From Branchinecta lynchi (lineage: Eukaryota; Arthropoda; Branchiopoda; Anostraca; Branchinectidae), in NCBI GenBank assembly GCA_023053575.1, contig JAKZAP010000010.1:19218628-19282627 (forward strand): 64,000 nucleotides of DNA, read 5' to 3'. Below the pieces are notes generated by a model. It did no database searches. It was not told the origin of the DNA and was given only the letters and a program-made list of their open reading frames with translations. The stretch's first letter is position 1. Every line of letters begins with the position of its first letter. Positions 22,208-31,530 of this stretch are shown here, one piece after another. Both the position numbers and the translations under genes were made by a program.

Positions 22208-23415
22208 TAAAACTAGTCCACTTGGAGCACTGAACTGGAAGGCGAATTGGCGACGAGAACTCAGAAACGAGAACGAGCAGACAAAAACGACAAATCTGCG
22301 CACAAATTTGATGAGCCTCATGCAGATTCATCGGCCGATTTTTAACAAGACCAAAGGTGTCGATGGGATCCCAAAAATCTAAGATTTGATCCACACAATT
22401 GGGTCTTGTCTTCGCGAGATCCAGTCTTCACTAGGCTAATCATCAGAGAAATCCGAGTTCAGATATTCTATCTATCTATCTATCTATCTATCTATACCTC
22501 TATAAGCCATATATATTTTGACGATACTGACCGAAACTTCCTGCTTTACTTCTGCCAAATTTGCGGTTTCGCCCGAATTCCGAGCGAACTACTAGTCCAG
22601 CAAAAAAAGAAAATTCAGAAACGAACCCAGCGTATCTCCTAATCAACTTTAATCAACTTTAAATGAAACTTTTACTTAAAAATGCAGGTACAACCGGATT
22701 CCGGACTAATTGTATGTCCCGGTAAAAATGATTGTCATATAACCTACAGACTTCTTACCCCTAAATCTATCATCTAATCAACTTCAGATAACACTTTTTC
22801 TTTTAACATATTTTCCGGCTTTGGCCGGGTTCCAGGCGAACTAGTTGTCCGGAGAGAAAATGGTTTACACCATCGTGTTCAGCATGTCGTCTTACCCCTA
22901 AATCAAACATTTAATCAACTTCAAATGAAACTGTTACTTTTAACAAACTTTCCGGTTTTTGCCAGATTCCGGACGGACCACTTGTCCGACAAAAAAATGG
23001 TTTTCACCATCGTGCTCAGCTTGTCTTCTTACTTCATAATCGACTATCTCAATAGCTTTCAAAAATATTTTTTGTTGTCTCTTAATTTGAAACCCCTCCG
23101 CCAACCATCAAATATTGGGCTACAGAGCCCATCTTCGAACTTGATTTGTACTTTGGCCCAAAGGATCCTCCCACCAAGTTTCATCAATATATCTCAATCC
23201 CTTCGAGAGTTATCGTGCAGACAGATGGACAACTTTTGCGATGTCATAGGTATCCCTCCACTTACGTTTTAGGATCCCAAAAGCGTTCTTGCCATATTTT
23301 ACTAAGTTTTCTAATGACAAACCGTGAACATTTTCAACAATTTCTTGTCCCTGGTTTTACCAACGTTATAACCAAGATGCATTCATGCCACGCACAATAA
23401 ATTTGAATCAAAATT
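22208..23415 (-). repeat. F3 copy interrupted by an F2 element
   Basis: F3 in minus orientation occupies 22208-22343 and resumes at 23284-23415. The uninterrupted order can be read at 57900-58140. The gap is filled by F2 (22344-23283). Homology to other F3 copies stops near 23415. Confidence 0.75.
22344..23283 (-). repeat. F2 element inserted in F3
   Basis: It begins (minus orientation, right side) with the complement of 'GGGATCCTAAAACGTAAGTG' and ends with the complement of 'CCATCGACACCTTTGGTCTT'. The interior has about five ~140-bp units containing 'CCGG.AT.CCGG...AA.TAGTTGTCC' motifs. A (TCTA)n microsatellite lies at 22470-22497. The flanking F3 sequence continues on both sides without a visible target duplication. 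Confidence 0.8.
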
Positions 23416-23596
23416 ACTTTTGTTGTCTAATTTTAAGCAAAGAATGGTCAGGTCGTAAAATTTCCCTTGATCTTACCTTAATCCATTCGCACTTCCAGCA
23501 AGATAAGGTAGTGTGATCCTCCTTTAGAGTCTCTCGCTGGTTGGCGGCTTGATTGTTAGATCGAAATCTTGCCATTCTTCTAAGAAAGCAGCTAAC

Positions 23597-24170
23597 TTTT
23601 CTTTAGCAACACTTCAAGAATTTTTTTGTATAGCTGTTCCCAGCCGTGAGGCTCGGGTATACTGTGGAGTTTCCCCGCCAAGCTATAAAGAAAAACTAAT
23701 TTAATTTGTGAAACAAATTCTAACATACGTCAGGTGTAAGATTTTCCTCGATCTCGCCACCCCTTTCTTAGAAGGGAGCTAACTGCGCTGGAACAATATT
23801 TCAGAATTTTCTGTTCCCAGTTGTTCAGTTCTCGGGTCAGTCAATCAATCAAATTTATTTCGAAATAGCTGAATGTTTTCCACCAATCTCTTTTCTTTAA
23901 CTACACTTCAATAATTTTTTTTGTATAGCTGTTACCAGCCGTGAGGCTCGGGTATACTGTGGAGTTTCCCCGCCAAGCTATAAAGAAAAACTAATCTAAT
24001 TTGTGAAACAAATTCTAACATACGTCAGGTGTAAGATTTTCCTCGATCTCGCCACCCCTTTCTTAGAAGGGAGCTAACTGCGCTGGAACAATATTTCAGA
24101 ATTTTCTGTTCCCGGTTGTTCAGTTCTCGGGTCAGTCAATCAATCAAATTTATTTCCAAATAGCTGAATG
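23597..24170. repeat. ~290-bp segment in tandem duplicate
   Basis: Copies at 23597-23875 and 23891-24170 share long identical stretches, including 'GCCGTGAGGCTCGGGTATAC' and 'CCACCCCTTTCTTAGAAGGG'. Each ends with 'CAATCAATCAAATTTATTTC' and AAATAGCTGAATG, which matches the start of the dispersed repeat at 25248 and 36395. No coding potential. Confidence 0.85.
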
Positions 24171-24359
24171 CTAGAAGATGAATCCAATATTTACGAAATA
24201 CACAAAAACGAAACAAATTAATTAATATACTTCAAAGAAACGACCAAAAATAAAATTCTCGGCTCACCAAATTGAAACGTCCACCATTTAATAAATAGAC
24301 TAATATGATTTGTGAAATTAAAAATAAGCAGATTGTAAAAGTTTCCTTGGTATGGTTAT

Positions 24360-24558
24360 CAAGGCCGTATCCAGGGGGGGTTAGGTTGACCCCCCCCCCC
24401 CCTCCCGAAACATACACAAATAACGATTTTGTAGGCTTTTTCCTCTGATCTATGTGTTTTTTGTGCTTTTTTGTCCGACCAGAAGGCACAAAAAAAAAAC
24501 CCGACCCCCCCCCCCCCCCCCCCCCCCCCCCCGAAATAAATTCCTGGATATGGGCCTG
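24360..24558. mobile_element. hAT-like miniature element, 'GGCCGTATCCAGG' family
   Basis: The ends are CAAGGCCGTATCCAGG and, reverse-complemented, CAGGCCCATATCCAGG. The flanking octamers ATGGTTAT and CTGGCTAT agree at six of eight positions, consistent with an old 8-bp target duplication. The interior contains a ~13-base and a ~28-base C run around 'GATCTATGTG' and 'TTGTCCGACC', matching the better preserved copy at 37515-37700 in opposite orientation. Confidence 0.75.
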
Positions 24559-25130
24559 CTGGCTATGCTAAGAGGAAAACTAACTTTACTTGATCAACAT
24601 TTCAGGATTTTTTTTTGTTTACATGTTTCTGTTCCGAGTCGTCTCAGAGTCCGAATTTCCCCATTCTGTAAAGCAATTAGTTTGATTTATGTAGTCAGAT
24701 TTAAAAAAGGATGGTCAGGTCTTAATATTTTCTTTGATGTTGCTAAACCCTGGTAAAATGGTGGCTAACGAAGTCAGATTTTAGACAGAGAATGGGAGGC
24801 TGCAGAGAATGGGAGAATCCCCAAGGATTCTTCGTCTGTTAGTCTTCGTTGTGTCAAGATTTATTGCCTGGAAGTCCATGAAAAGATACCGAGAAATAAT
24901 TGTTCCCTCCGAGAAGGCTATTCTCATGATTGACGAATTGCAGAAAACGAGCATTTTGCCCTGAAGAAAAGTTGTTCCCTCTTTTATGAGTCCCGCTTGT
25001 CCAATTGCTAGGAAGGATGGTCCTGGACTTTCTCTTTATTTTTCCCCGTGTTTCCGTCAACGGCTTTAAGGAAACGTGTTTATATGGCGTTTGTGGGAAA
25101 AAAGAAAATAGAAAATCGTGATTTCAGGTT

Positions 25131-25214
25131 TTTTTCTTGATCAGCTAGTTATCCCTCTAAGATGATGTGCCAGGGATTATCATCTTAGAGGGATAACTAG
25201 CTGATCAAGAAAAA
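25131..25214. repeat. Perfect 36-bp palindrome with 12-base spacer
   Basis: Arms 25131-25166 and 25179-25214 are exact reverse complements (inner motif 'TTATCCCTCTAAGATGAT'). The spacer is GTGCCAGGGATT. The flanking A/T-rich sequence extends the symmetry imperfectly. No other copy was found in the window. It could be a young miniature element or a structured RNA/DNA hairpin. Confidence 0.9.
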
Positions 25215-25247
25215 TTTTATTTCCTATTTTTTTCTTTTTTTTCTTTT

Positions 25248-25400
25248 CAATCAATCAAGTTTATTCCAAATAGCTAAAAGCTGGAAGAGGAGACTATCTA
25301 CGAAATACACACACACGAAACAAATTAACTAATACACTTACAAGATTTTACCAGAAATAAATGATGGGATGAAACTACGCAAAAATTGGGCAGAAGAATT
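25248..25400. repeat. Dispersed 'CAATCAAGTTTATTCCAAAT' repeat
   Basis: About 150 bp from 'CAATCAATCAAGTTTATTCC' to 'AAAAATTGGGCAGAAGAATT' recurs at 36395-36560 with few differences, and its first 40 bases resemble the ends of the tandem units at 23850 and 24140. The T-rich start looks like a reverse-oriented retroposon 3' tail, so this may be a LINE or SINE 3' end on the minus strand. Confidence 0.65.
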
Positions 25401-25928
25401 AATCTTCTTCGACAGAATTAATCTATCGTAATGAATGGTCAGCTTGGCTTCAAACCTTATATTTGTGGGAAGGTTGTTCGATCGCTTCAACTATTTCGGA
25501 ACAACAACGAATCTAGGGGCTACTGACTAAAATTTTTAGTGTTTACTGATAGGTAGAGAAGCACTGAGATAGGGACCCCGCACACCCTGTGACAGAAGTG
25601 GACAGCCCCTTGGGACGAACTTCGTCTTCAGGTTGTCTTTATTGTTGACAGTTTTTATTGTTGACACTTGATTGTCGAAATTACACCTGGATTCGGTTTT
25701 ATTCTGCAACGGGCATTCGATCGTTTCTACCATTTCTGAAGTCTATAATAATGACCGCTTCACTTGTACTGAAAGGAAAGGTGGATTTGACTGAATTTAT
25801 GCAACGAGCGCTCCATCGTTTCTACTATTCGGGTGGCTATATATGCGTATTGTTTCGTGATTTAGTTCATATTTAGTTCCATCTTTTAAGAGTAGAGTAG
25901 ATATTCATTTATTAAAAAAACAGACACT

Positions 25929-26540
25929 GAGCGTGTTCCACCCTTCTACAGATAGTAACTATTAGTTACTATTTCCGTTCCGACCTCACCAAAAGTTACT
26001 ACGCTGACCGTTTCAACCTTCTCGAAATAGTAACTAACAGTAACTATCTGGTTGCCCCGATGAAAAGTTTGTAGCCTGCGTAGTAGTATGGTAGTAGTAC
26101 GAAAAAGTTGCGTGTAATACTATTTAATAGCAAAGAATACTACCATTTAATGTGCCTCAGACTGGTCCAATCTTAAGTAGTAGTATCCAGTAGCATCCTG
26201 TCTTGTCACAGTAGCATACAGTCTTGCTTATAGTAGCATATAGTAGTATGCAGTAACACGGTAGCCTTGAAGTAGAAGCATGTAGTAGCATCAGTTAGTA
26301 CTGCATGCTACTTTTTCGTACTGCTTCATAGTACTATTTTGAGATAAAATTTTCATCGGGACCACGCCCGGGAGCGTAGTAAGCGTAGCAACTACGGATC
26401 TCTGTCACGTGATTGGTCGGATTCGCCAGTGGTATGATATTCTGCTGGAAAAGAAAAATGTTGTTCCAGCCGTGACGGCAAAAAGCCAGAGTTGGTGACG
26501 TCATGCGTTGTAACTACGGTAAGTAGGATGGGACACGCTC
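25929..26540. mobile_element. Miniature transposon with 3-bp target duplication, hosting a nested element
   Basis: The terminal inverted repeats are GAGCGTGTTCCACCCT and, at the right, GGGACACGCTC. ACT flanks both sides (25926-25928 and 26541-26543). The sister copy at 42942-43195 lacks the inner insertion, so the order of events is clear: this element inserted first and the 'CCCGATGAAAA' element later entered it at 26056. The interior includes 'CACGTGATTGGTCGGATTCG' and many 'GTAACTA' motifs. A 3-bp duplication fits PIF/Harbinger-type elements, but no transposase is present to confirm this. Confidence 0.8.
26056..26360. mobile_element. Nested 'CCCGATGAAAA' miniature element, second copy
   Basis: The ends are CCCGATGAAAAGTTT and AAAATTTTCATCGGG, with a GTAGTAG-motif interior and high similarity to 8539-8831. 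It lies inside the 25929-26540 element at a site that is intact in the copy at 42942-43195. The exact target duplication cannot be fixed because the host copies differ at the junction. Confidence 0.85.
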
Positions 26541-26544
26541 ACTA

Positions 26545-27408
26545 TTCGCCTTTCGCCTGCAAAGAAAGGCAATGTAGCTTGGAAGAGAAAGCGAGGTTAT
26601 TCATTTATAATTCACTACATTCTCGGGAATGAAATTGAAAAAAACCCGATCCAGGTTGTTCATTCTGTTCAAGGTATTTTTCTCCGATTTTCTTTATTTT
26701 GTTGTTGTCTCATCTTCTTCTTGTCTTTTCATTTTTATCATTCATTAGTTGACTTTTTAGAGTATGAGTAGGTCGGTATGAAGTCTACACCATTTTTTAC
26801 CATTTGTCTTCTATCTCCCGTATCTCAACTTACTCATTTCATTCTTACGTCCGTATATTGACAGAAACCCAAAGAATATATTACGCAAATACTTTGGAAG
26901 TGCCCCCCCCCCCCCTGCGTCATTTTCGATTGTCGACCAGTCGATGTAAAAAAAAAAAAAACGATCAGCAGAAAAGATCTATAACGTTTTCCTTTCCTGT
27001 ATCTGTAAATCTAGCTAACTATGACAAAGCTCCAGCAAATTTCGGTTTTTCGCCTAATTGCCGCCGAACTTTTGGTCCGAAGAAAAAGCTGTGCTAAGCT
27101 GCAAAATCAGTCGTTTGTTCTGTCAGTCAATCTCTCATCGTCAGACCAGTAAACTCGATGAAAAAGTTTCCACCAGTTTCCGGTTTTCTATGATCCTGCC
27201 GAACGACCCACCCCAGCAAAAAACTAGCAGTATTCTCGCCCAACGTACTCTTTTACTCTTATACCAGCTCCCTAGTCTTTTATCGGTCTCTTTTCTGGGC
27301 TGCCATTTTTCCTGGATTCTGATCAAACTGTCAATCTCAGGCATATGGAATGGATTTGAGGTCAAATACGTCCCCGAATCCCCGAAATGTATTCAGGGTC
27401 CCTTAAAT
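26545..27408. other. No recognised gene
   Basis: A 166-codon frame (27058-27558) is the longest here but shows no domain pattern, and its second half lies in the degenerate repeat at 27410-27800. A 14-base C run and a 14-base A run at 26905-26960, with 'GTCGACCAGTCGATG' nearby, resemble the hAT element at 28871 and may be a fragment of it. Confidence 0.35.
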
Positions 27409-27409
27409 G

Positions 27410-27800
27410 TCTTTGAGGAATCGGCGTTTATATTCGAGAATCGACGAAAATTTTGTGAGATTATTGTATGTCTCCGAGAAACTATAGAAAGTATACGAAA
27501 CAATATAAAAAAGTATGCGAGAATTTCAAAAATGTATTTGACATTTAAATTGAAATAAGGAACTCAAGAAAGACACAAATGTATTAGAGAGTGACAAACA
27601 TGCATTTGGGAATTTAAAAAATTAAAATCCTCGAATGCCTTTTTGTCATTCTCAAATATATTTATGTCATTGTCGAATACCTAATTTCAATTTAAAAGTC
27701 CAGTACTTTTAAAACATTCTCGAATACTTTTTATCATCTCTCGAGTACTTTCGTAGTGTCTCGAAGACATTTGAAGGATTCTCAAACATATCTTTGACTT
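27410..27800. repeat. Degenerate foldback-like array of ~28-bp motifs
   Basis: From 27410 to 27570 motifs of the type AGTAT.CGAGAAT recur about every 25-30 bases. From 27625 to 27790 the complementary type (ATTCTCGAATACTTTT) recurs at similar spacing. Together they form a diffuse inverted repeat around 27570-27620. The organisation recalls the arrays of the MULE and the 60544 element, but no target duplication was found. Confidence 0.5.
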
Positions 27801-28870
27801 ATTTAGCCTCACAAATCAGTTCCATACAGGCAAGAACCGATACCATGTCCTGATTCAGCTGTTTCTTTCTCTTTCACTTTCACTTAGATTTGGCCAGTGG
27901 ATGGTCGGTGGATCGGAGTTCCTCTATCCAAATAAGTGTAATAAGCTGAATAGTGCTATACGCGATGATTACGTCTTAATACACACGCCTGTTCAAATAG
28001 GAGCCTGAAAGGCTCTTATCAATGCAGCGTTCGGTGTTGCCACGCTGATATAATTTTTTTAGTTTCTAAAGACCAGAAAAAGTGTTCTTAGTGCTACTTG
28101 AAGTACACGACTACAGTTGACGCCAAAATTATTATTAGATCGACGGATGGATAGCATTGGTCCTCGAACTAGCAGTAAGCAGTGGTAACAGAACAAAACG
28201 TGTTCTTTTGAAAAAAAGTTGTTTCTTCAGCTTCCAACAAAGTAGAAATTTAGTGCTTCCCTTGGCAACCCTGTCGACGCTGCTCCTATCCCCGGCCCGC
28301 TGGTGGAACCAACCAAGCGATCTGATTGGCCCTGCATAAGTGAGAATACAACACTAGTCTATTCTCCTTGTTGCAGCGCGCTCCGAGGAATCATTAATAA
28401 GTCTTAAACGATGTAATACACCTTACAATACCCATTTATTTGAACAATGCATTTGAGTTTTGACTACATACAATATCTAACCAGACAGTATTAATTCCTT
28501 GATCCAGAGTTCAGCCTGTTTTGACCTTAAATGTTAGTTACCTGTTTCACTAATCCCCACAGACCTCGGAACTGTATTCGACGACGTCATTACTAAGTCT
28601 TATGTTCTTCTTCTTGAGAGGTGCTTCTTTGTTGCCGTTGAGTACTTTTTAAGTACTTCGCGAAAGGGAGAGTAAACAAAGTGGAAATGGATTCCTTTTC
28701 TCTTGATCCATCGATTTTGGAGATGATTCGTAAATATTTGCTGTTTGAAATATGATGGGTTCAGTCTGTTTACTGCTCACGGACATGCTCTATCTTTGAG
28801 CAGTTATTGTTGGCTGGATACATTATAAACCTTTGTATACTGTTGATACATCAAGAACTGTGTAGGCGAC
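27801..28870. other. No recognisable gene
   Basis: Short frames such as 28157-28339 show no domain. No repeat ends identified. An 8-bp target duplication copy (TAGGCGAC, 28863-28870) lies at the right border. Confidence 0.4.
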
Positions 28871-29216
28871 CAGGGGCGTCACGACTGGGGGGGGGGGGAC
28901 GCCCCCCCAATGCTGTCGACCAGTCGGTAAAAAGTAACCGAGTCGGCGCGAAGCGCCGCGATTTTTCGTCAAAACAGTTGATTTTTCTCATGAAAACAGT
29001 CGTTTTTTCTCAAAATTGGTATATATTTCGTCAAAATAGTCGTTTTTTTCTGAAAATTATTCTATTTTTTGTCAAAATAGTCGATTTTTTTTTTAAACTA
29101 TCATTTTTGTTGTTGAAAACAGTCGTTTTTTCTGCAGAAAAAGTCGGTAAAAATTACCAGCCAGTCGGTAAATGCCTCGTCCCCCCCCCCAAACATTTTG
29201 GCTAGTAACGCCTCTG
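28871..29216. mobile_element. hAT-like miniature element (346 bp) with perfect 8-bp duplication
   Basis: The ends are CAGGGGCGTCACGACT and, reverse-complemented, CAGAGGCGTTACTAGCC. Perfect octamers TAGGCGAC flank the element at 28863-28870 and 29217-29224. The interior is a run of ~30-bp motifs of the type 'TCAAAA.AGTCG.TTTTT', plus subterminal G and C runs. TIR start and duplication length identify hAT. The element is non-autonomous. Confidence 0.9.
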
Positions 29217-29477
29217 TAGGCGACTGAATGAATTAACAATCTATAACGCACTACTGTCGTAAATACGTGTAAGGAAGTAATGTCCACTAGAGTGGAGTAA
29301 CAAGAACAAGGAAATATAAAAATGATTACCGTCATTTACCTTAAATCAGAGTTTGGAGTAAATAAGGACTTTTAATCCTTTTGAATCACTCCCTGTGAGG
29401 ACTGTTGCCTTTGTGGTTGGTTACAATCCGCTGGAAGATTCTGCTGCATCCAAGTCTAATCTCCATGGTTTGTCACT

Positions 29478-29708
29478 TCACTCAGCATCCAAACGGGGTT
29501 TAAATGCGTCTGTCGATTCAGCAGCAACAGTGTCCTCCTTGAGGTTGTTCCAGAGGTTCACGGTCTGGTTCGAGAAGAAGTTGCATCTTGCTTCAGTCCT
29601 TGCGTGAAGTTCGCGGACTCGTTTTGGGTGTCCTTGGGTTATGTGGGAGGGGTCGATCTCAAGGAGCTCATTTTCCTGATTGGTTGAGAGGAGATCACAA
29701 ACCTTCAA
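29478..29708 (-). pseudogene. LINE polymerase C-terminal fragment
   Basis: The minus-strand frame reads 'HITQGHPKRVRELHARTEAR' and then 'FFSNQTVNLWNNLKEDTV' and 'FKPRLD'. This is the pattern of the last ~75 residues of CR1/L2-like LINE polymerases (TRGH, RxxFFSxRVVNxWNxLP, FKxxLD). No palm motifs are present. The frame is short and intact, but the parent ORF is gone, so it is a truncated remnant. Confidence 0.8.
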
Positions 29709-29724
29709 ACAATCTGCTGAAAGG

Positions 29725-30240
29725 TTGTTCGCAAATTGATCGCCGAGTCGTGGTTAGGTCAGCTTCCAGTCGGAGAAGATCTCCGCTGTGAAACGACGAC
29801 GGTCAGGATCCCTGTTCTAGTGTCATTCTTCGTTTGAACGATTTTGCTTGGAACTATCTAGAGGGTAATCCCAGGAGTATTTGGAGATGTTCAAAGATTC
29901 TTTCTAGGCTGTTAAACTGTATGGAAAGTTTCTTGGTATAGGAATAGCCCATAGGAAAATTGCGATTATAGTTATAGTGTTTACGAGTGAATGAATGAAT
30001 TTATTCGCCGAACGTGGGGGTAGGCAAAATAAAATCTTCTCTTCATGAGAAAAATCCTCCTCTTCTATTGCTTTACGACTAAAAGTCCCTGTTCTCAAAT
30101 CTTTTAGCTCGACTTCATGATTTCCCTTTGTGTTAGTGCTTCTTGGCTTTTGTTGGTCCTGTTAGCTTTTGCGCGTTGAAACCCATCTGTCTACATGGTT
30201 AAGGTTTATTAGATAATAGCTCAATAACAAGGGCTGACTA
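29725..30240. other. No recognisable gene
   Basis: Nothing supported. 'GAATGAATGAATTTATTCGC' near 29990 looks like the reverse of a retroposon A-rich tail, suggesting a minus-strand retroposon 3' end to its right. Confidence 0.35.
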
Positions 30241-30945
30241 GTAGGCAGCAAGAACTGCATAATTCAGTCTTTGTCTGATCTTGCAGGACGGAAATTTCGA
30301 CTCTTGGTAACCGCCACAGACCTTTATCTTTCTTACGTCCTTAGAAACCGCTATATTGATTTGTTCTCAAATTTCCGTTTAATACCCAAGGCTTTCCGAA
30401 AGCTCTTTAGATTCTGAAGATGAGACTTACTCGTTTTCTATGTAATCTCATTGCCGCATTGAGCAAAGAATGAAAACAATCTACACTTTGGCTATACGAC
30501 CAAGTTGTAGTCCAATCTAGTTTTTGCGTAAGCTTGTCACCGGTATGTGGTTGAGCTGAAGACCTGTTATTCATCATATTTGATTGTTTTTCCACAAGTT
30601 CATTTTCCAGCTTGAGCGGATTGAGCCTGAAGAGGACTCTTGCCAAGAAGGGCCGAAATATAGCTCTAGTAAAATTCATCTGACATATCCGTTTTGCACT
30701 GTCAAATATAATTTGGGGCTTGATAAAAATGATTATTAAACTTAAAGTGATTAATAAAAAAAATTGAAAAGGATTAATAAAAAGTAAATATGATTGCAGT
30801 TAGCTTGGGCTGAAGAAATATTTACCGTTACTGATCCCTAAACCAGACGGTAGGCAGCTGCCGAGTAGGCAGCAAGAACTGGAGAATTCAGTCTTTGTCT
30901 GATCTTGCAGGACGGAAATTTCGCCTCTTGGCAACCGCCACGGAC
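30241..30945 (+). repeat. 81-bp direct repeats flanking a hammerhead-like motif
   Basis: The 81 bases at 30241-30321 ('GTAGGCAGCAAGAACTGCAT'...) recur at 30865-30945 with about five changes. Between them lies hammerhead-like copy B. Penelope-like elements often carry direct 'pseudo-LTR' repeats with hammerhead ribozymes, so this may be such a remnant; no Penelope reverse transcriptase or GIY-YIG motif was seen. Confidence 0.5.
30627..30658 (+). ncRNA. Hammerhead-ribozyme-like core, copy B
   Basis: CTGAAGA at 30627-30633 and GAAA at 30655-30658 enclose a stem II whose outer G-G/C-C pairs are kept and whose inner pairs (CTCTT/AAGGG) are partly degraded. The surrounding 'GCCAAGAAGGGCCGAAATAT' is shared with copy C. 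Confidence 0.5.
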
Positions 30946-31091
30946 CCGGTTTTAATGATGACTAAAATAATATTTTTTAGCCCAAAAGCTATTCAACAAA
31001 GATAACAAAACAAAAGAAATGGTTACACCTTCCCTAATCTAAACTAATCTGTCTTTAAATATTCTTTGAGCCCAAGCTGACTTTGAAACAT

Positions 31092-31317
31092 TTATTCAAA
31101 CAATGTCTAAAACGGATACGTCAGCTATGATTCTTCATCAGCGTTTGTTTCCTTCCCCGAAGTTAAACCAGAGGATTGACAGCCTACAGGTTTGTTTCCT
31201 TCCCCGAAGTTAAACCAGAGGATTGACAGCCTGACGAGGACCCTTGCCAAGAAGGGCCGAAATATCGCTGATGAAGAATCATAGCTGACGTATCCGTTTT
31301 AAACATTGTTTGAATAA
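31092..31317 (+). ncRNA. Hammerhead-ribozyme-like copy C inside a 52-bp inverted repeat
   Basis: CTGACGA (31231-31237) and GAAA (31259-31262) flank a good stem II: GG.CCCTT pairs with AAGGGCC around a GCCAAG loop. The whole lies between inverted arms 31092-31143 and 31266-31317 (one mismatch), which would form an extended outer helix starting three bases after GAAA. A 48-bp tandem repeat ('TTTGTTTCCTTCCCCGAAGT'...) sits at about 31144-31230. Core and stem II fit a hammerhead. The helix adjoining the core has mismatches and I cannot point to the cleavage triplet, so activity is doubtful. The context suggests a Penelope-like retroelement end. Confidence 0.6.
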
Positions 31318-31530
31318 TCTGTCTTTACGAAGAATATGCACTATTTGCTGGACAAGAAAAAATTAACCAGACGCAGAATTTAAATTTCAATAAAAGCCTC
31401 CATTTCAGTGGCTAATGAAGCAAAGCTCATGACATGTTCAAATCCAAATTGTAAGGTCACGTCTGAAGAAGTGACACACTAATGCGTGTTATCCCAAAAA
31501 ATATTGATTTTAGGCAGTCGTTAACTACTG

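Noticed and set aside
22180..22225. Helitron 3' end (hairpin followed by CTAG)
   Set aside because: The CTAG belongs to the neighbouring F3 repeat, as uninterrupted F3 units show, so it is not part of the F1 end.
27058..27558. 166-codon open frame
   Set aside because: No domain pattern; half of it lies in a degenerate AT-rich repeat array, and codon use looks like the surrounding non-coding DNA.
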